DNA of 42,299 bases from assembly GCA_003524435.1 (NCBI GenBank), contig DQHP01000047.1:1-42299 (forward strand), written 5' to 3'. This document shows positions 8,466-16,972 of this stretch, in pieces. The number at the start of each line of letters is the position of its first letter. Positions within the stretch are counted from its first letter, which is position 1. Source of the stretch: Microbacterium sp. GTDB lineage: Bacteria; Actinomycetota; Actinomycetes; Actinomycetales; Microbacteriaceae. Below the pieces are notes generated by a model that was not told the origin of the DNA, did no database searches, and saw nothing but the letters and a program-made list of their open reading frames with translations. The translations under genes were made by a program, and so were the position numbers.

Positions 8466-8488
8466 ATAAGTTGTGATAGACAACATAA
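8466..8488 (-). promoter_or_regulatory. Candidate xylA operator (imperfect inverted repeat)
   Basis: GTTGT at 8470-8474 and ACAAC at 8480-8484 are perfect inverted arms around GATAG, and outer bases AT 8467-8468 pair with AT 8486-8487. The AT-rich block stands out from its GC-rich surroundings and lies 25-47 bases upstream of the xylA start. The general shape resembles xyl operators bound by ROK-family XylR proteins, and such a protein is encoded at 16973-18133. Binding is inferred. Confidence 0.4.
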
Positions 8489-8528
8489 GCCATGATCAGC
8501 CAGCCCGCAATCGTGGATGCAGAAGTGG

Positions 8529-9530
8529 TCAGCCCAGGCGAGGAGCCGCGGTGGTCTCGCGCACGATGAGCGTTGTGGACATTCGAATCGGCTCGGGATC
8601 GAGGCCCTTCAAAATGTCGAGCAGCATTCGTGCCGCGGCCGTACCCATTTCTGGCAGTGGCTGGCGGACTGTCGTGAGCTGCGGAGAGTGTGAGCCGGCG
8701 TCGAGAATGTCATCGAAGCCGACGACGGAGATGTCGGCGGGCACGCGCAGGCCGCGTTCGGACGCGATGCGCATCATCTCGATGGCAGAGAGATCGTTCG
8801 CGGCGAAGACGGCTGTCGGAGTGTCGGGCAGGTCAAGGATCGCGTTCGCACCGGCTGTCGAATCGGCGGCCCGATACCCGCCGTCGGCCACGAGTGCGGG
8901 GTCGTAGGAAATCCCTGCGGCATCGAGCGCGCTGCGGTATCCCCGCTCGCGCTCCTGAGCGGATTCGAGGTCGGTGCGCCCACGCAGATGCGCGATCCGG
9001 CGATGTCCGAGGGAGACGAGGTGCTCAGTTGCTGCGCGCGCGCCTTCGACGTTCGCGACGCTTACTGTCGCGGAGTCATTCGCGCCGACATGGGGGTCAA
9101 CCGCGACGATGGGCACCGAGGTTTCGGCACGGGTAGTGGTGGGGGTTACGAGGATGGCGCCATCTATGAGTGTGCCTCCCAGGCGCGAAAGCGACCGGCG
9201 TTCCCAGCCGAGGTGATTTCCCGCAGAAACTGTCCCGGCGTAGGCGAGGACGTCGTAGTCGGTGTTCTCCAGTGCGGCGGACACCCCTCGCAGGAGCTGC
9301 AGTGCGAATGGTTCGAACTCAGCAACGAGGACGCCGATGACGTTCGTGCTGCGCCGGCGCATCGAGGTCGCGACCAGGGAGCTCTCGTATCCGAGTTCGG
9401 CGACGACGTTCATCACGTTGGACATCGTGTCTGCAGAGACGCCATAGCGCCCATTGATCGCCTTCGACACCGTCGCAACCGAGACTCCGGCTGCGAGGGC
9501 GACATCATTGATCGTGGTCCGACGGTTCAT
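8529..9530 (-). CDS. LacI/GalR-family transcriptional regulator of the xylan locus
   Basis: The 333-residue protein has an N-terminal LacI helix-turn-helix at about residues 6-25 (INDVALAAGVSVATVSKAI), a hinge helix near residues 46-60, and a periplasmic-binding-protein-like effector domain with IGVLVAEF, LGHRRIAHLRG and ISVVGFDD landmarks. It probably represses the divergent sugar-import/xylosidase operon, as BxlR does for bxlEFGA in Streptomyces; the ligand would be a xylo-oligosaccharide or xylose. The ATG at 9530 has no ribosome-binding site. A TATAGT -10-like box lies six bases upstream, so the mRNA may start at the ATG. A LacI-type operator at 9552-9567 suggests autoregulation. Confidence 0.9.
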   Translation of the reverse strand: MNRRTTINDVALAAGVSVATVSKAINGRYGVSADTMSNVMNVVAELGYESSLVATSMRRRSTNVIGVLVAEFEPFALQLLRGVSAALENTDYDVLAYAGTVSAGNHLGWERRSLSRLGGTLIDGAILVTPTTTRAETSVPIVAVDPHVGANDSATVSVANVEGARAATEHLVSLGHRRIAHLRGRTDLESAQERERGYRSALDAAGISYDPALVADGGYRAADSTAGANAILDLPDTPTAVFAANDLSAIEMMRIASERGLRVPADISVVGFDDILDAGSHSPQLTTVRQPLPEMGTAAARMLLDILKGLDPEPIRMSTTLIVRETTAAPRLG

Positions 9531-9536
9531 GGACTC

Positions 9537-9542
9537 ACTATA
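9537..9542 (-). promoter_or_regulatory. Candidate -10 box for a leaderless lacI transcript
   Basis: Read on the minus strand this is TATAGT, close to the consensus TATAAT. Six bases (GAGTCC) separate it from the ATG at 9530, so the expected transcription start falls on or next to the A of the start codon. No Shine-Dalgarno sequence precedes that ATG. The -35 region is weak (GATAAC) and overlaps the LacI-type operator. Confidence 0.5.
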
Positions 9543-9551
9543 TCCGGGTTA

Positions 9552-9567
9552 TCGAAAACGTTATCGA
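9552..9567. promoter_or_regulatory. LacI-family operator between lacI and the ABC/xylosidase operon
   Basis: TCGAAAACGTTATCGA is a 16-bp palindrome with one mismatched pair and a central AACGTT, typical of LacI/GalR operators. A second, perfect 12-bp palindrome ATCGATATCGAT at 9563-9574 overlaps its right end. That block abuts TTGACA at 9574-9579, a consensus -35 for the rightward operon, although I cannot find a good -10 at 16-18 bases. A repressor bound here would cover elements for both divergent units. Confidence 0.7.
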
Positions 9568-9661
9568 TATCGATTGACATCGACCAGGAAATGATGTCAG
9601 AGTATGCCCACAGCACATTGGTGTAGCTGGCAACAAATTGGATGGTGTGGCATTCCCTAGG

Positions 9662-9689
9662 CCGCACGGCCGCTGAATACAGCGGTGCG
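9662..9689 (+). other. Small hairpin in the sugar-operon leader
   Basis: CCGCTG (9670-9675) and CAGCGG (9680-9685) form a perfect six-pair stem with an AATA loop. CGCA and TGCG can extend it across a three-base bulge. It lies about 30 bases upstream of the binding-protein ATG. It may affect mRNA stability; nothing shows a regulatory role. Confidence 0.4.
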
Positions 9690-9716
9690 ATCACTCGATG
9701 AAGAGGAGAACACAGC

Positions 9717-11009
9717 ATGAAAATGCGCAACGCGCGGGGAGCGGCGATTGCCGTCACTGCTCTGATGGCACTGGGGCTGACAGCCTGTGCTGGTGATTCT
9801 GGCAATACTGAAGAAGGCGGAGATGTCACGCTCACAATGTGGCATAACTCGACCACGGGAGACGGCAAACAGTACTGGGACGACGCTGCTGCCGCATTCA
9901 AGGATGAGCACCCGGAAGTGACCATCAAGATCTCATCCATTCAGAACGAAGATATGGACGGCAAGCTGCAGACCGCCGTCAACTCCGGCGATATGCCCGA
10001 CATCTTCATGGCGCGCGGTGGCAGCAAACTGGCAGACATCGTCGCGGCCGGCCAAGTCAAAGATCTCAGCAGCCTGATTGACGATGATGTCAAGACGGCC
10101 TTCGGCGAGGCGCCGTTCAACGCATTCACCGTTGACGGCAAGATCTATGGGGTGCCGAGCGCAGTGCTCCCCGGCGGAATCTTCTACAGCAAGGATCTCT
10201 TCGAGGAGGCCGGGATCACGGAAGAGCCCAAGACCCTCGACGAGCTCGAGGCTGCTGTCGACAAACTCAAGAACGCGGGGATTGAGCCGATCGCACTCGG
10301 GGCGAAGGCCGCGTGGCCGGCAGCGCACTGGTACTACTTCTTTGCCCTCCGCGCCTGCGATCAGGACGTCATCGCAAACCTCACCACCAACCCGGATTTC
10401 ACTGACGGATGCTGGTTGACCGCTGCCGAGAACCTCGCCGACTTCGTCGACATCGAGCCGTTCAACAAGGGCTTCCTGACCACGTCACCGCAGGAAGGCG
10501 CGAACTCTTCCGCAGGTCTCGTTGCCAACCACAAAGCGGCCATGGAACTCATGGGCGCGTGGGATGTCGGCGTCATCGCGAGCCTGACACCGGACGAGCA
10601 GCCGCTGCCCGACCTCGGTTGGTTCCCGTTCCCCGAGGTCAGCGGAGGTGACGGCGGAGCCGGAGCGATGATGGGCGGCGTTGACGGCTACTCCTGCTCT
10701 GCAGATTCTCCGGCCGCGTGCGAAGAGTTCTTGAACTTCGTCTCGGCGAAGGAATGGCAGGAGAAGTACGCACAGGCATTCCAGACCATCCCCGCATCGC
10801 AGGACGCTCTCGGCGCGGTCACCGATCCGTCGCTGAAGCCGCTGATGGAGGCATACAGCAGCGCCCCGTATGTCGCACTGTGGCTGGACACGGCTCTCGG
10901 GCAGAACGTCGGCAACGCTCTCAACATCGGCGTCGTGGACATGCTCGCTGGTCAGGGAAGCCCCGACAAGCTCGTCGCGACAATCGAAGATGCCTCCGCG
11001 AAGGGCTGA
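9717..11009 (+). CDS. Sugar ABC transporter substrate-binding lipoprotein (probable xylo-oligosaccharide)
   Basis: This 430-residue family-1 solute-binding protein captures a sugar outside the membrane and delivers it to the two permeases that follow. A lipoprotein signal peptide with lipobox LTAC places the lipidated cysteine at Cys24. VTLTMWHNSTT after a short acidic linker starts the mature fold, and the KIYGVPSAVLPGG segment is typical of oligosaccharide binders. GAGGAG precedes the ATG at 9717. Linked GH3 and GH43 xylosidases, xylAB and the LacI regulator point to xylobiose or xylo-oligosaccharides, parallel to BxlE; the ligand itself is inferred, not visible. The operon encodes no ATPase, so a shared MsiK-type ATPase elsewhere is expected. 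Confidence 0.88.
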   Translation: MKMRNARGAAIAVTALMALGLTACAGDSGNTEEGGDVTLTMWHNSTTGDGKQYWDDAAAAFKDEHPEVTIKISSIQNEDMDGKLQTAVNSGDMPDIFMARGGSKLADIVAAGQVKDLSSLIDDDVKTAFGEAPFNAFTVDGKIYGVPSAVLPGGIFYSKDLFEEAGITEEPKTLDELEAAVDKLKNAGIEPIALGAKAAWPAAHWYYFFALRACDQDVIANLTTNPDFTDGCWLTAAENLADFVDIEPFNKGFLTTSPQEGANSSAGLVANHKAAMELMGAWDVGVIASLTPDEQPLPDLGWFPFPEVSGGDGGAGAMMGGVDGYSCSADSPAACEEFLNFVSAKEWQEKYAQAFQTIPASQDALGAVTDPSLKPLMEAYSSAPYVALWLDTALGQNVGNALNIGVVDMLAGQGSPDKLVATIEDASAKG

Positions 11010-11017
11010 GCCGAAAG

Positions 11018-12028
11018 ATGATCACCACCCAGGTCCCGGCGTCCGCCGCGCCTGAGGAGACCGACCGCACCGGGGCTGGCACTGCGCCAGTCCCGGTGCG
11101 GCGACCTCGGCGCATCGACTGGCGCAAGCGCGCCGAGATCGCGGTCCTCTCAGGACCCGCACTGCTCATGTTCGTCGGCTTCGTCATCTTCCCGGTGATG
11201 CTGGCGGCGTTCTATGGCTTCTTCAAATGGAACGGTTTCGGCTGGCCGACCGAGTTCGTCGGATTCGATAACTACCTGCTGATGTGGCGCGACGACAGCT
11301 TCCGCGAAGCGGTGTCGCACAACTTCATCATCGTGGTGCTCTCCCTCCTCATGCAGGGTCCGATCGCTATCCTGTTCGCTCTGCTGCTGAACCAGAAGAT
11401 CCGTGGTCGCTCGGTGATCCGCGTGTTGATCTTCATGCCCTACGTCATCTCAGAAGTCATCGTCGGCATCGGATGGAGCCTGATGATGCAGGATGCCGGT
11501 GCACTGAACTCGCTCCTGGAAAAGCTGGGCCTCGGCGCCTTCCAAGCATCGTGGCTGGCGGATCCTGCCATCGCGATGTGGACGCTGATGGTCATCATCA
11601 CGTGGAAGTACATCGGGTTCGCGGTCATCCTCATGCTCGCGGGCATGCAATCGATTCCGGAGGAGCTCTACGAGGCCGCAGCCATCGATGGCGCCGGGTT
11701 CTGGAAGATCCAGTGGAACATCACGCTTCCGCTGCTGGGCCCGACCATCCGCATCTGGGCATTTCTGTCGATCATCGGCTCGCTGCAGCTCTTTGACCTC
11801 GTGAACATCATCTGGGGCCAGTACATCGCCTCGATCGCCGGTACCTCGACGATGGCGACCTACATGTATCAGAACGGTCATCTCGCTGGCAGCTACGGCT
11901 ACGGCAATGCGGTTGCCGTGATGCTCTTCCTCATCTCCCTGGTCATCGCTCTCGTGTATCAGCGCTTTGTGCTGCGACGCGATACCGCGGGAGCCGTGAC
12001 CGGTGCAAGCGGAAGGAACCGCAAGTGA
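11018..12028 (+). CDS. Sugar ABC transporter permease (MalF-like)
   Basis: The 336-residue inner-membrane protein has six predicted helices beginning at about residue 40. The EAA loop that contacts the ATPase lies at about residues 216-240 (PEELYEAAAIDGAG followed by LPLLGPT). A Pro/Arg-rich cytoplasmic N-terminus precedes helix one. The ATG at 11018 lies eight bases after the binding-protein stop; a GAAAG just before it is a weak ribosome-binding site. An overlapping longer frame upstream is only the shadow of the preceding gene. It pairs with the next gene to form the channel. Confidence 0.92.
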   Translation: MITTQVPASAAPEETDRTGAGTAPVPVRRPRRIDWRKRAEIAVLSGPALLMFVGFVIFPVMLAAFYGFFKWNGFGWPTEFVGFDNYLLMWRDDSFREAVSHNFIIVVLSLLMQGPIAILFALLLNQKIRGRSVIRVLIFMPYVISEVIVGIGWSLMMQDAGALNSLLEKLGLGAFQASWLADPAIAMWTLMVIITWKYIGFAVILMLAGMQSIPEELYEAAAIDGAGFWKIQWNITLPLLGPTIRIWAFLSIIGSLQLFDLVNIIWGQYIASIAGTSTMATYMYQNGHLAGSYGYGNAVAVMLFLISLVIALVYQRFVLRRDTAGAVTGASGRNRK

Positions 12029-12915
12029 CTACCGAAGGTCTGAGTACCTCGCTGCTGGTGCAGCCGAAGCGGTCGAACGGGCAGCGGCGCACGCCCAAAG
12101 TGCGCTGGGGGAGTCCCGGCGTCTATCTGATCGCGATTGTACTGATCACGATCTGTATCACCCCGGTGCTGTACGTCGTTGTCGGCGGATTCCGAACCAA
12201 CGCCCAGATCACGATGGACCCGTCCGGGCTGCCCGCTCCGTGGCAGCTCGCCAACTACGGCGACGTCCTGGTGAGCTCGGAGTTTTGGTCTGCGATGCTC
12301 AACTCCACCATCGCGGCTGTCGGCACGACGCTGGGCGCAGTATTGCTGGGCGTCATGGCCAGTTACGTGATCGCGCGGTATGACTTCGGCGGAAGCGGCA
12401 TCATGTACGCGCTGTTCGCTGCGGGGCTAATGTTTCCCATCACTGTCGCGATCACACCGCTGTACCTGCTGATCCGCAATCTGGGTCTGGTGAACAGCCT
12501 GGCAGGCATCATCCTGCCCCAGATCGCGTTCGCCCTGCCCACGACGATCATCATCCTCGTCCCGTTTCTGCGAGCGATTCCTAAAGAGCTCGAGGAGGCG
12601 GCATCCATCGACGGTGCATCTCGTCTCGGGTTCTTCAGGCGGATGGTGATTCCGCTGAGCCTTCCCGGAGTCATCACCGTCGGCATCCTGGCGTTTGTCG
12701 GGTCGTGGAACGGATACATGCTGCCCCTGTTCATTCTCAGCGACCAGAGCCTGTTCACGCTCCCACTGGGCGTGCAGAACTTCGCCTCGCAGTACTCCGT
12801 CGACACCGCGCGCGTGCTCGCCTACACCTCGCTGTCGATGCTGCCTGCGCTCATCTTCTTCAGCATGTTCGAACGCCGCATCGTTGGCGGTCTCACCGGC
12901 GCAGTCAAGGGGTGA
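12025..12915 (+). CDS. Sugar ABC transporter permease (MalG-like)
   Basis: The 296-residue permease completes the transporter with six predicted membrane segments. Its EAA loop is at about residues 186-212 (IPKELEEAASIDGAS followed by RMVIPLSLPG). It starts at GTG 12025, which overlaps the previous stop as GTGA; GGAAGGA lies just upstream. The tight overlap indicates translational coupling and equal dosage of the two permeases. It corresponds to BxlG in the Streptomyces xylobiose system by position; substrate specificity is inferred from context. Confidence 0.92.
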   Translation: MTTEGLSTSLLVQPKRSNGQRRTPKVRWGSPGVYLIAIVLITICITPVLYVVVGGFRTNAQITMDPSGLPAPWQLANYGDVLVSSEFWSAMLNSTIAAVGTTLGAVLLGVMASYVIARYDFGGSGIMYALFAAGLMFPITVAITPLYLLIRNLGLVNSLAGIILPQIAFALPTTIIILVPFLRAIPKELEEAASIDGASRLGFFRRMVIPLSLPGVITVGILAFVGSWNGYMLPLFILSDQSLFTLPLGVQNFASQYSVDTARVLAYTSLSMLPALIFFSMFERRIVGGLTGAVKG

Positions 12916-12925
12916 GGGAGAAATC

Positions 12926-15361
12926 GTGCAATCAACATCTTCAATGGAGACATCTATGACCGCGGACATTCCCGCATTTCCTGCGGCCTCACCACGCGTG
13001 AGTGAACTGCTCGCGCGCATGACGCTCGAGGAGAAAGTCGCGCAACTTGTTGGCTACTGGGTCGATCAGGGTGGCGATGTCGTTGCGCCCCTGCAGAACG
13101 AGATGGGTCACGCTGACGCCGGCGCCACGCTCGCGGAAATTACGAAGGACGGCATCGGCCATTACACCCGTGTGTACGGCACCCGTCCCGTGGATGCTGC
13201 GGCAAGAGTCGCGTGGCTGTGGGAAGAGCAACGTCGACTGAAGAAAGCAACTCGCCTGGGCATCCCGGCGCTCGTGCATGAGGAATGCCTCACAGGCCTC
13301 GCCGCGTGGAAGGCAGCGACATTTCCCACGCCGCTCGCCTGGGGAGCCTCGTTTGACCCGCAGCTTGTGGCCGAGATGGGCGCGCTGATCGGAGAGTCAA
13401 TGCGCGATCTGGGCATTCACCAGGGCCTCGCTCCCGTGCTCGACGTCGTCCGGGACCCGCGGTGGGGGCGAGTCGATGAGTGCATCGGTGAGGATCCCTA
13501 TCTCGTTGGCACTGTCGGCACGGCCTACGTGCAGGGGATGCAGTCAGCCGGAGTTCACGCCACATTGAAGCACTTCCTCGGTTATTCGGGTTCACATGCG
13601 GGGCGTAACCACGCACCCGTCTCGGCTGGGCCGCGCGAGATCGCTGACGTTTTCTTGCCGCCGTTTGAAATGGCGATTCGTGACGGTGGGGTGAAAAGCG
13701 TGATGAACAGCTATAGCGAAATCGACGGCGTACCGGTCGCTTCCGACCCTCGGCTGCTGACCGAGCTTCTCCGTGGAGAGCTCGGATTCGACGGCGTGGT
13801 CGTTGCGGACTACTTCGCCGTGGCGTTCCTCGAGGCGATGCACGCTGTCGCGGCAGACCGTGGCGAGGCGGCACAGCTGGCCCTGACCGCAGGCATCGAC
13901 ATCGAGTTACCCTCTGGGGATGCTTATCTCGCCCCGCTCATTGAGCGTGTGCGATCCGGTGCGCTTGATGAGGCCTATCTCGACCGCGCTGTGATCCGTG
14001 CCCTCCGGCAGAAGGAGGAGCTTGGGCTGCTGGCGCCGGACGCCTTCGAGGCGGAGCCGCCTCAGCATATTGATCTGGATAGTCCGCGTCACCGTGTTGT
14101 TGCCCGCCAACTCGCCGAGGAGTCGATGGTACTGCTTTCTAACGATGGTGCGCTGCCGATTCGCTCTGACCTATCGCGGATTGCACTGATCGGGCCGAAC
14201 GCTGATCGTGCCGAGGCGCTGCAAGGATGCTATTCATTTGCAAACCACGTGCTCGCACACTACCCCGATCATGAGCTCGGCTTTGAGATACCTACCGTTC
14301 GAGAGGCGCTTGTCGAAGCTGTCCCTGGGGCAGAGATGGTGGTGGCGCGAGGGTGTGAGGTGGACGGTGATGACCGTTCCGGATTCGATGAGGCGGTGGA
14401 GGCAGCCTCTGGTGCCGACATCGCGATCGTCGTCGTGGGTGACCAAGCCGGACTATTCGGTCGCGGCACGGTGGGGGAAGGCAACGACACCGAATCACTG
14501 GAGCTCCCCGGCGTACAGCGACAGCTCGTCGAAAGGCTGGTCGCTACCGGAACCCCGGTGGTGATGGTTCTGCTCACCGGCCGGCCCTACGCGATCGGGT
14601 GGGCGCTGGATGTTGACGCCGACGCGGTTGCGGCACTCCCCGCGGCCGTGGTGCAGTCCTTCTTCCCGGGAGAAGAAGGCGGCCGTGCGATTGCCGCGCT
14701 CCTGACAGGCGCCGCATCGCCGTCCGGTCGGCTCCCGGTCAGTCTGCCGCGCTCGGCAGGCGCACAGCCTTATAGCTACCTGCATCCGATCCTTGGTGGT
14801 GCCTCCGACGTGACCTCCACTGATCCGACGCCCGTGCGACCGTTTGGTTTCGGCCTGTCGTACACCGCTTTTGCCTACGACGACCTCGCCGTCGACGCCG
14901 AGGTTCCCTCAGACGGACGATTTACGGTAGCTATCACTGTGACCAACACCGGCGGACGCGACGGCACAGATGTGGTGCAACTGTATGGACGCGATCTTGT
15001 CGGTTCCGTGACACGGCCGACCGCTCAACTGCTCGGCTACGCCCGTGTCGCGCTCGAAGCCGGACAGGCCAAACGTGTGAGCTTTGATGTTCCCACGACC
15101 CGACTGGCGTTCACTGACCGATCCGGTGTCCGCGTCGTAGAGCCGGGCGACATCGACGTCTGGATTGCCTCACACGCAGCAGCAGCAGCCCCTACTCACG
15201 AACTCGGCGACGCGACGGGCGGTGTCATCTCAAATGTGCGCGGACGTCGCCGTCACGAGATGCCCGGGATTGCCACGCACGCACAGACGCTCACGATCAC
15301 GGGCGCAACGCACCGGGTGACGGGTTCTGACCCGCGGATGGTCGAGGTCTCGGGGGTATGA
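12926..15361 (+). CDS. GH3 family beta-xylosidase/beta-glucosidase
   Basis: This 811-residue retaining glycosidase should trim xylose or glucose from non-reducing ends of imported oligosaccharides. The (beta/alpha)8 domain carries RDPRWGR near 176-182, the LKHF segment with Lys215-His216, and VVADYF with Asp295 as the expected nucleophile. The second alpha/beta sandwich follows from about residue 395, with the motif RGTVGEGNDTE near 515. A fibronectin-III-like domain (VTNTGGRDG) lies near residue 672. GTG 12926 is favoured by GAGGGAG about 6-8 bases upstream; ATG 12944 and ATG 12956 are in frame. There is no signal peptide. BxlA in Streptomyces is the closest contextual parallel. Confidence 0.92.
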   Translation: MQSTSSMETSMTADIPAFPAASPRVSELLARMTLEEKVAQLVGYWVDQGGDVVAPLQNEMGHADAGATLAEITKDGIGHYTRVYGTRPVDAAARVAWLWEEQRRLKKATRLGIPALVHEECLTGLAAWKAATFPTPLAWGASFDPQLVAEMGALIGESMRDLGIHQGLAPVLDVVRDPRWGRVDECIGEDPYLVGTVGTAYVQGMQSAGVHATLKHFLGYSGSHAGRNHAPVSAGPREIADVFLPPFEMAIRDGGVKSVMNSYSEIDGVPVASDPRLLTELLRGELGFDGVVVADYFAVAFLEAMHAVAADRGEAAQLALTAGIDIELPSGDAYLAPLIERVRSGALDEAYLDRAVIRALRQKEELGLLAPDAFEAEPPQHIDLDSPRHRVVARQLAEESMVLLSNDGALPIRSDLSRIALIGPNADRAEALQGCYSFANHVLAHYPDHELGFEIPTVREALVEAVPGAEMVVARGCEVDGDDRSGFDEAVEAASGADIAIVVVGDQAGLFGRGTVGEGNDTESLELPGVQRQLVERLVATGTPVVMVLLTGRPYAIGWALDVDADAVAALPAAVVQSFFPGEEGGRAIAALLTGAASPSGRLPVSLPRSAGAQPYSYLHPILGGASDVTSTDPTPVRPFGFGLSYTAFAYDDLAVDAEVPSDGRFTVAITVTNTGGRDGTDVVQLYGRDLVGSVTRPTAQLLGYARVALEAGQAKRVSFDVPTTRLAFTDRSGVRVVEPGDIDVWIASHAAAAAPTHELGDATGGVISNVRGRRRHEMPGIATHAQTLTITGATHRVTGSDPRMVEVSGV

Positions 15362-16917
15362 CCACCGTATCCAACCCCCTTCTGCCCGGCTGTTACCCCG
15401 ATCCGTCGGTCTGCCGAGTCGGAGATGATTATTACCTTGTCACATCGACCTTCGAGTACCTCCCGGGGCTGCCAGTCCTGCACTCCCGCGACCTGGTGCA
15501 CTGGGAAACGGTCGGTCATGCAGTTGATCGCGCTGACATGTTGGACTTTGCAGGCATCCGCTCATCGGGCGGGCTGTACGCGCCCACGATCCGACACGAT
15601 GGCGAACGGTTCTGGATCGTCTGCACGCTGGTTGACCCGACGGATGCGACGCGCGGCGGCAACTTCCTCATCACGGCAGCGGATCCTGCGGGTCCGTGGA
15701 GTGATCCGATCTGGCTGGATGTCGACGGAATCGACCCCTCGGTCGCGTTCGGCGAAGACGGCCGTATCTGGATGCACGGCACCCGGTTAGCGCGCGAACC
15801 CCAGTGGCACCACCAAACCGAAATCTGGGTTCGCGAGTACTCCGGCACCGAACAGGCGCTCGTGGGGGCGGAACATGTGATCTGGCGTGGTGCGGTCAAC
15901 GGCGCTGTCTGGGCCGAAGCGCCGCATCTGTACCGGATCGATGGCCGCTGGTATCTGATCGCTGCCGAGGGTGGCACAGAGTTTCATCACGCGGTGAGCG
16001 TGGCAAGAGCAGACGACGTGACTGGCCCTTATGAAGGAAACCGTGCCAATCCAGTGTTCTCCCACCGGCACTTGGGCCGTGGCGTGCGCGTGATCGGCGC
16101 GGGGCACGCTGACATTGTTGAAGCCCAGGATGGGTCCTGGTATGCGGTCATGCTCGCGATGCGCGCGGAAGACGGCTCTCACTATCCGCTCGGCCGCGAG
16201 ACATTTCTGTGTCCCGTGGCTTGGGAGGAAGGCTGGCCCGTGTTTGCGCCCGGGTATGGCGTCCTGCCGGAGAGCATTGAGGTGCCGTGGGCCGGTGATG
16301 ATGTGGCCGCGGGCACGTGGCAACCAGACGATCGGCGCTCGGGCAGCGTTGCGTCAGATGATCTGCGTTGGACATCGTTGCGCGAACTGCCAGAAGAAAT
16401 CGCGGTGGCGCAGTCTGACGGCACCTGGCAGCTCGCGGTTCGGGCCGAATCACTGGCGGATGCTGGCACCGTTGCCTTTCTCGGGGTCCGGCAGCAGCAC
16501 GCCGATGTCGACGTGACGGGCGTTCTCGACATGTCGGCGCTCGCCGAAGGAGAGACGACGGGACTCGTCGTACGGCAGTCTGAGCGGGACCACGCGGCCC
16601 TGCAGGTGACCAGGAACGCAGACGGGCTACTCGTTCGAGCAGTGCACCGACGTGGCGACCAGGAAAATCTAGAGGCCGCGCGAGACCTTCCAATGGCGGA
16701 ATCCGTGCGTTTGACAGTGCGCGCACGCGGTTATGCGTATGAGCTTGTGTGTGGTGAGGAGTGCCTCGCCACCATCAACGGACGAGAACTCGATGCGGCA
16801 TCGACCGGAGGTTTTCTGGGGCTTTGGTTCGGTGTATTCGCGACTAGCCATGGGCGACAGCCACGCGGAAGCGTGCGGATCCACGACTTCGGGTACGAGC
16901 CAACGTCGATGTTGTAG
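15358..16917 (+). CDS. GH43 family beta-xylosidase
   Basis: This 519-residue inverting glycosidase is likely to release xylose from xylo-oligosaccharides, possibly also arabinose. The five-bladed propeller starts with NPLLPGCYPDPS, giving the general base Asp15. Asp126 in DGIDPSVAF is the pKa modulator and Glu187 in WAEAPHLY the general acid. A beta-sandwich domain of the GH43 XynB type fills about residues 325-519. The ATG at 15358 overlaps the GH3 stop as ATGA. Having both GH3 and GH43 enzymes in the cytoplasm suggests they divide substrates by linkage or decoration. Confidence 0.93.
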   Translation: MTTVSNPLLPGCYPDPSVCRVGDDYYLVTSTFEYLPGLPVLHSRDLVHWETVGHAVDRADMLDFAGIRSSGGLYAPTIRHDGERFWIVCTLVDPTDATRGGNFLITAADPAGPWSDPIWLDVDGIDPSVAFGEDGRIWMHGTRLAREPQWHHQTEIWVREYSGTEQALVGAEHVIWRGAVNGAVWAEAPHLYRIDGRWYLIAAEGGTEFHHAVSVARADDVTGPYEGNRANPVFSHRHLGRGVRVIGAGHADIVEAQDGSWYAVMLAMRAEDGSHYPLGRETFLCPVAWEEGWPVFAPGYGVLPESIEVPWAGDDVAAGTWQPDDRRSGSVASDDLRWTSLRELPEEIAVAQSDGTWQLAVRAESLADAGTVAFLGVRQQHADVDVTGVLDMSALAEGETTGLVVRQSERDHAALQVTRNADGLLVRAVHRRGDQENLEAARDLPMAESVRLTVRARGYAYELVCGEECLATINGRELDAASTGGFLGLWFGVFATSHGRQPRGSVRIHDFGYEPTSML

Positions 16918-16972
16918 CAGTGCCGATACTCTGAGGTCACCCGCAGAGCACCAGGACAGGAATGAGCCATTG

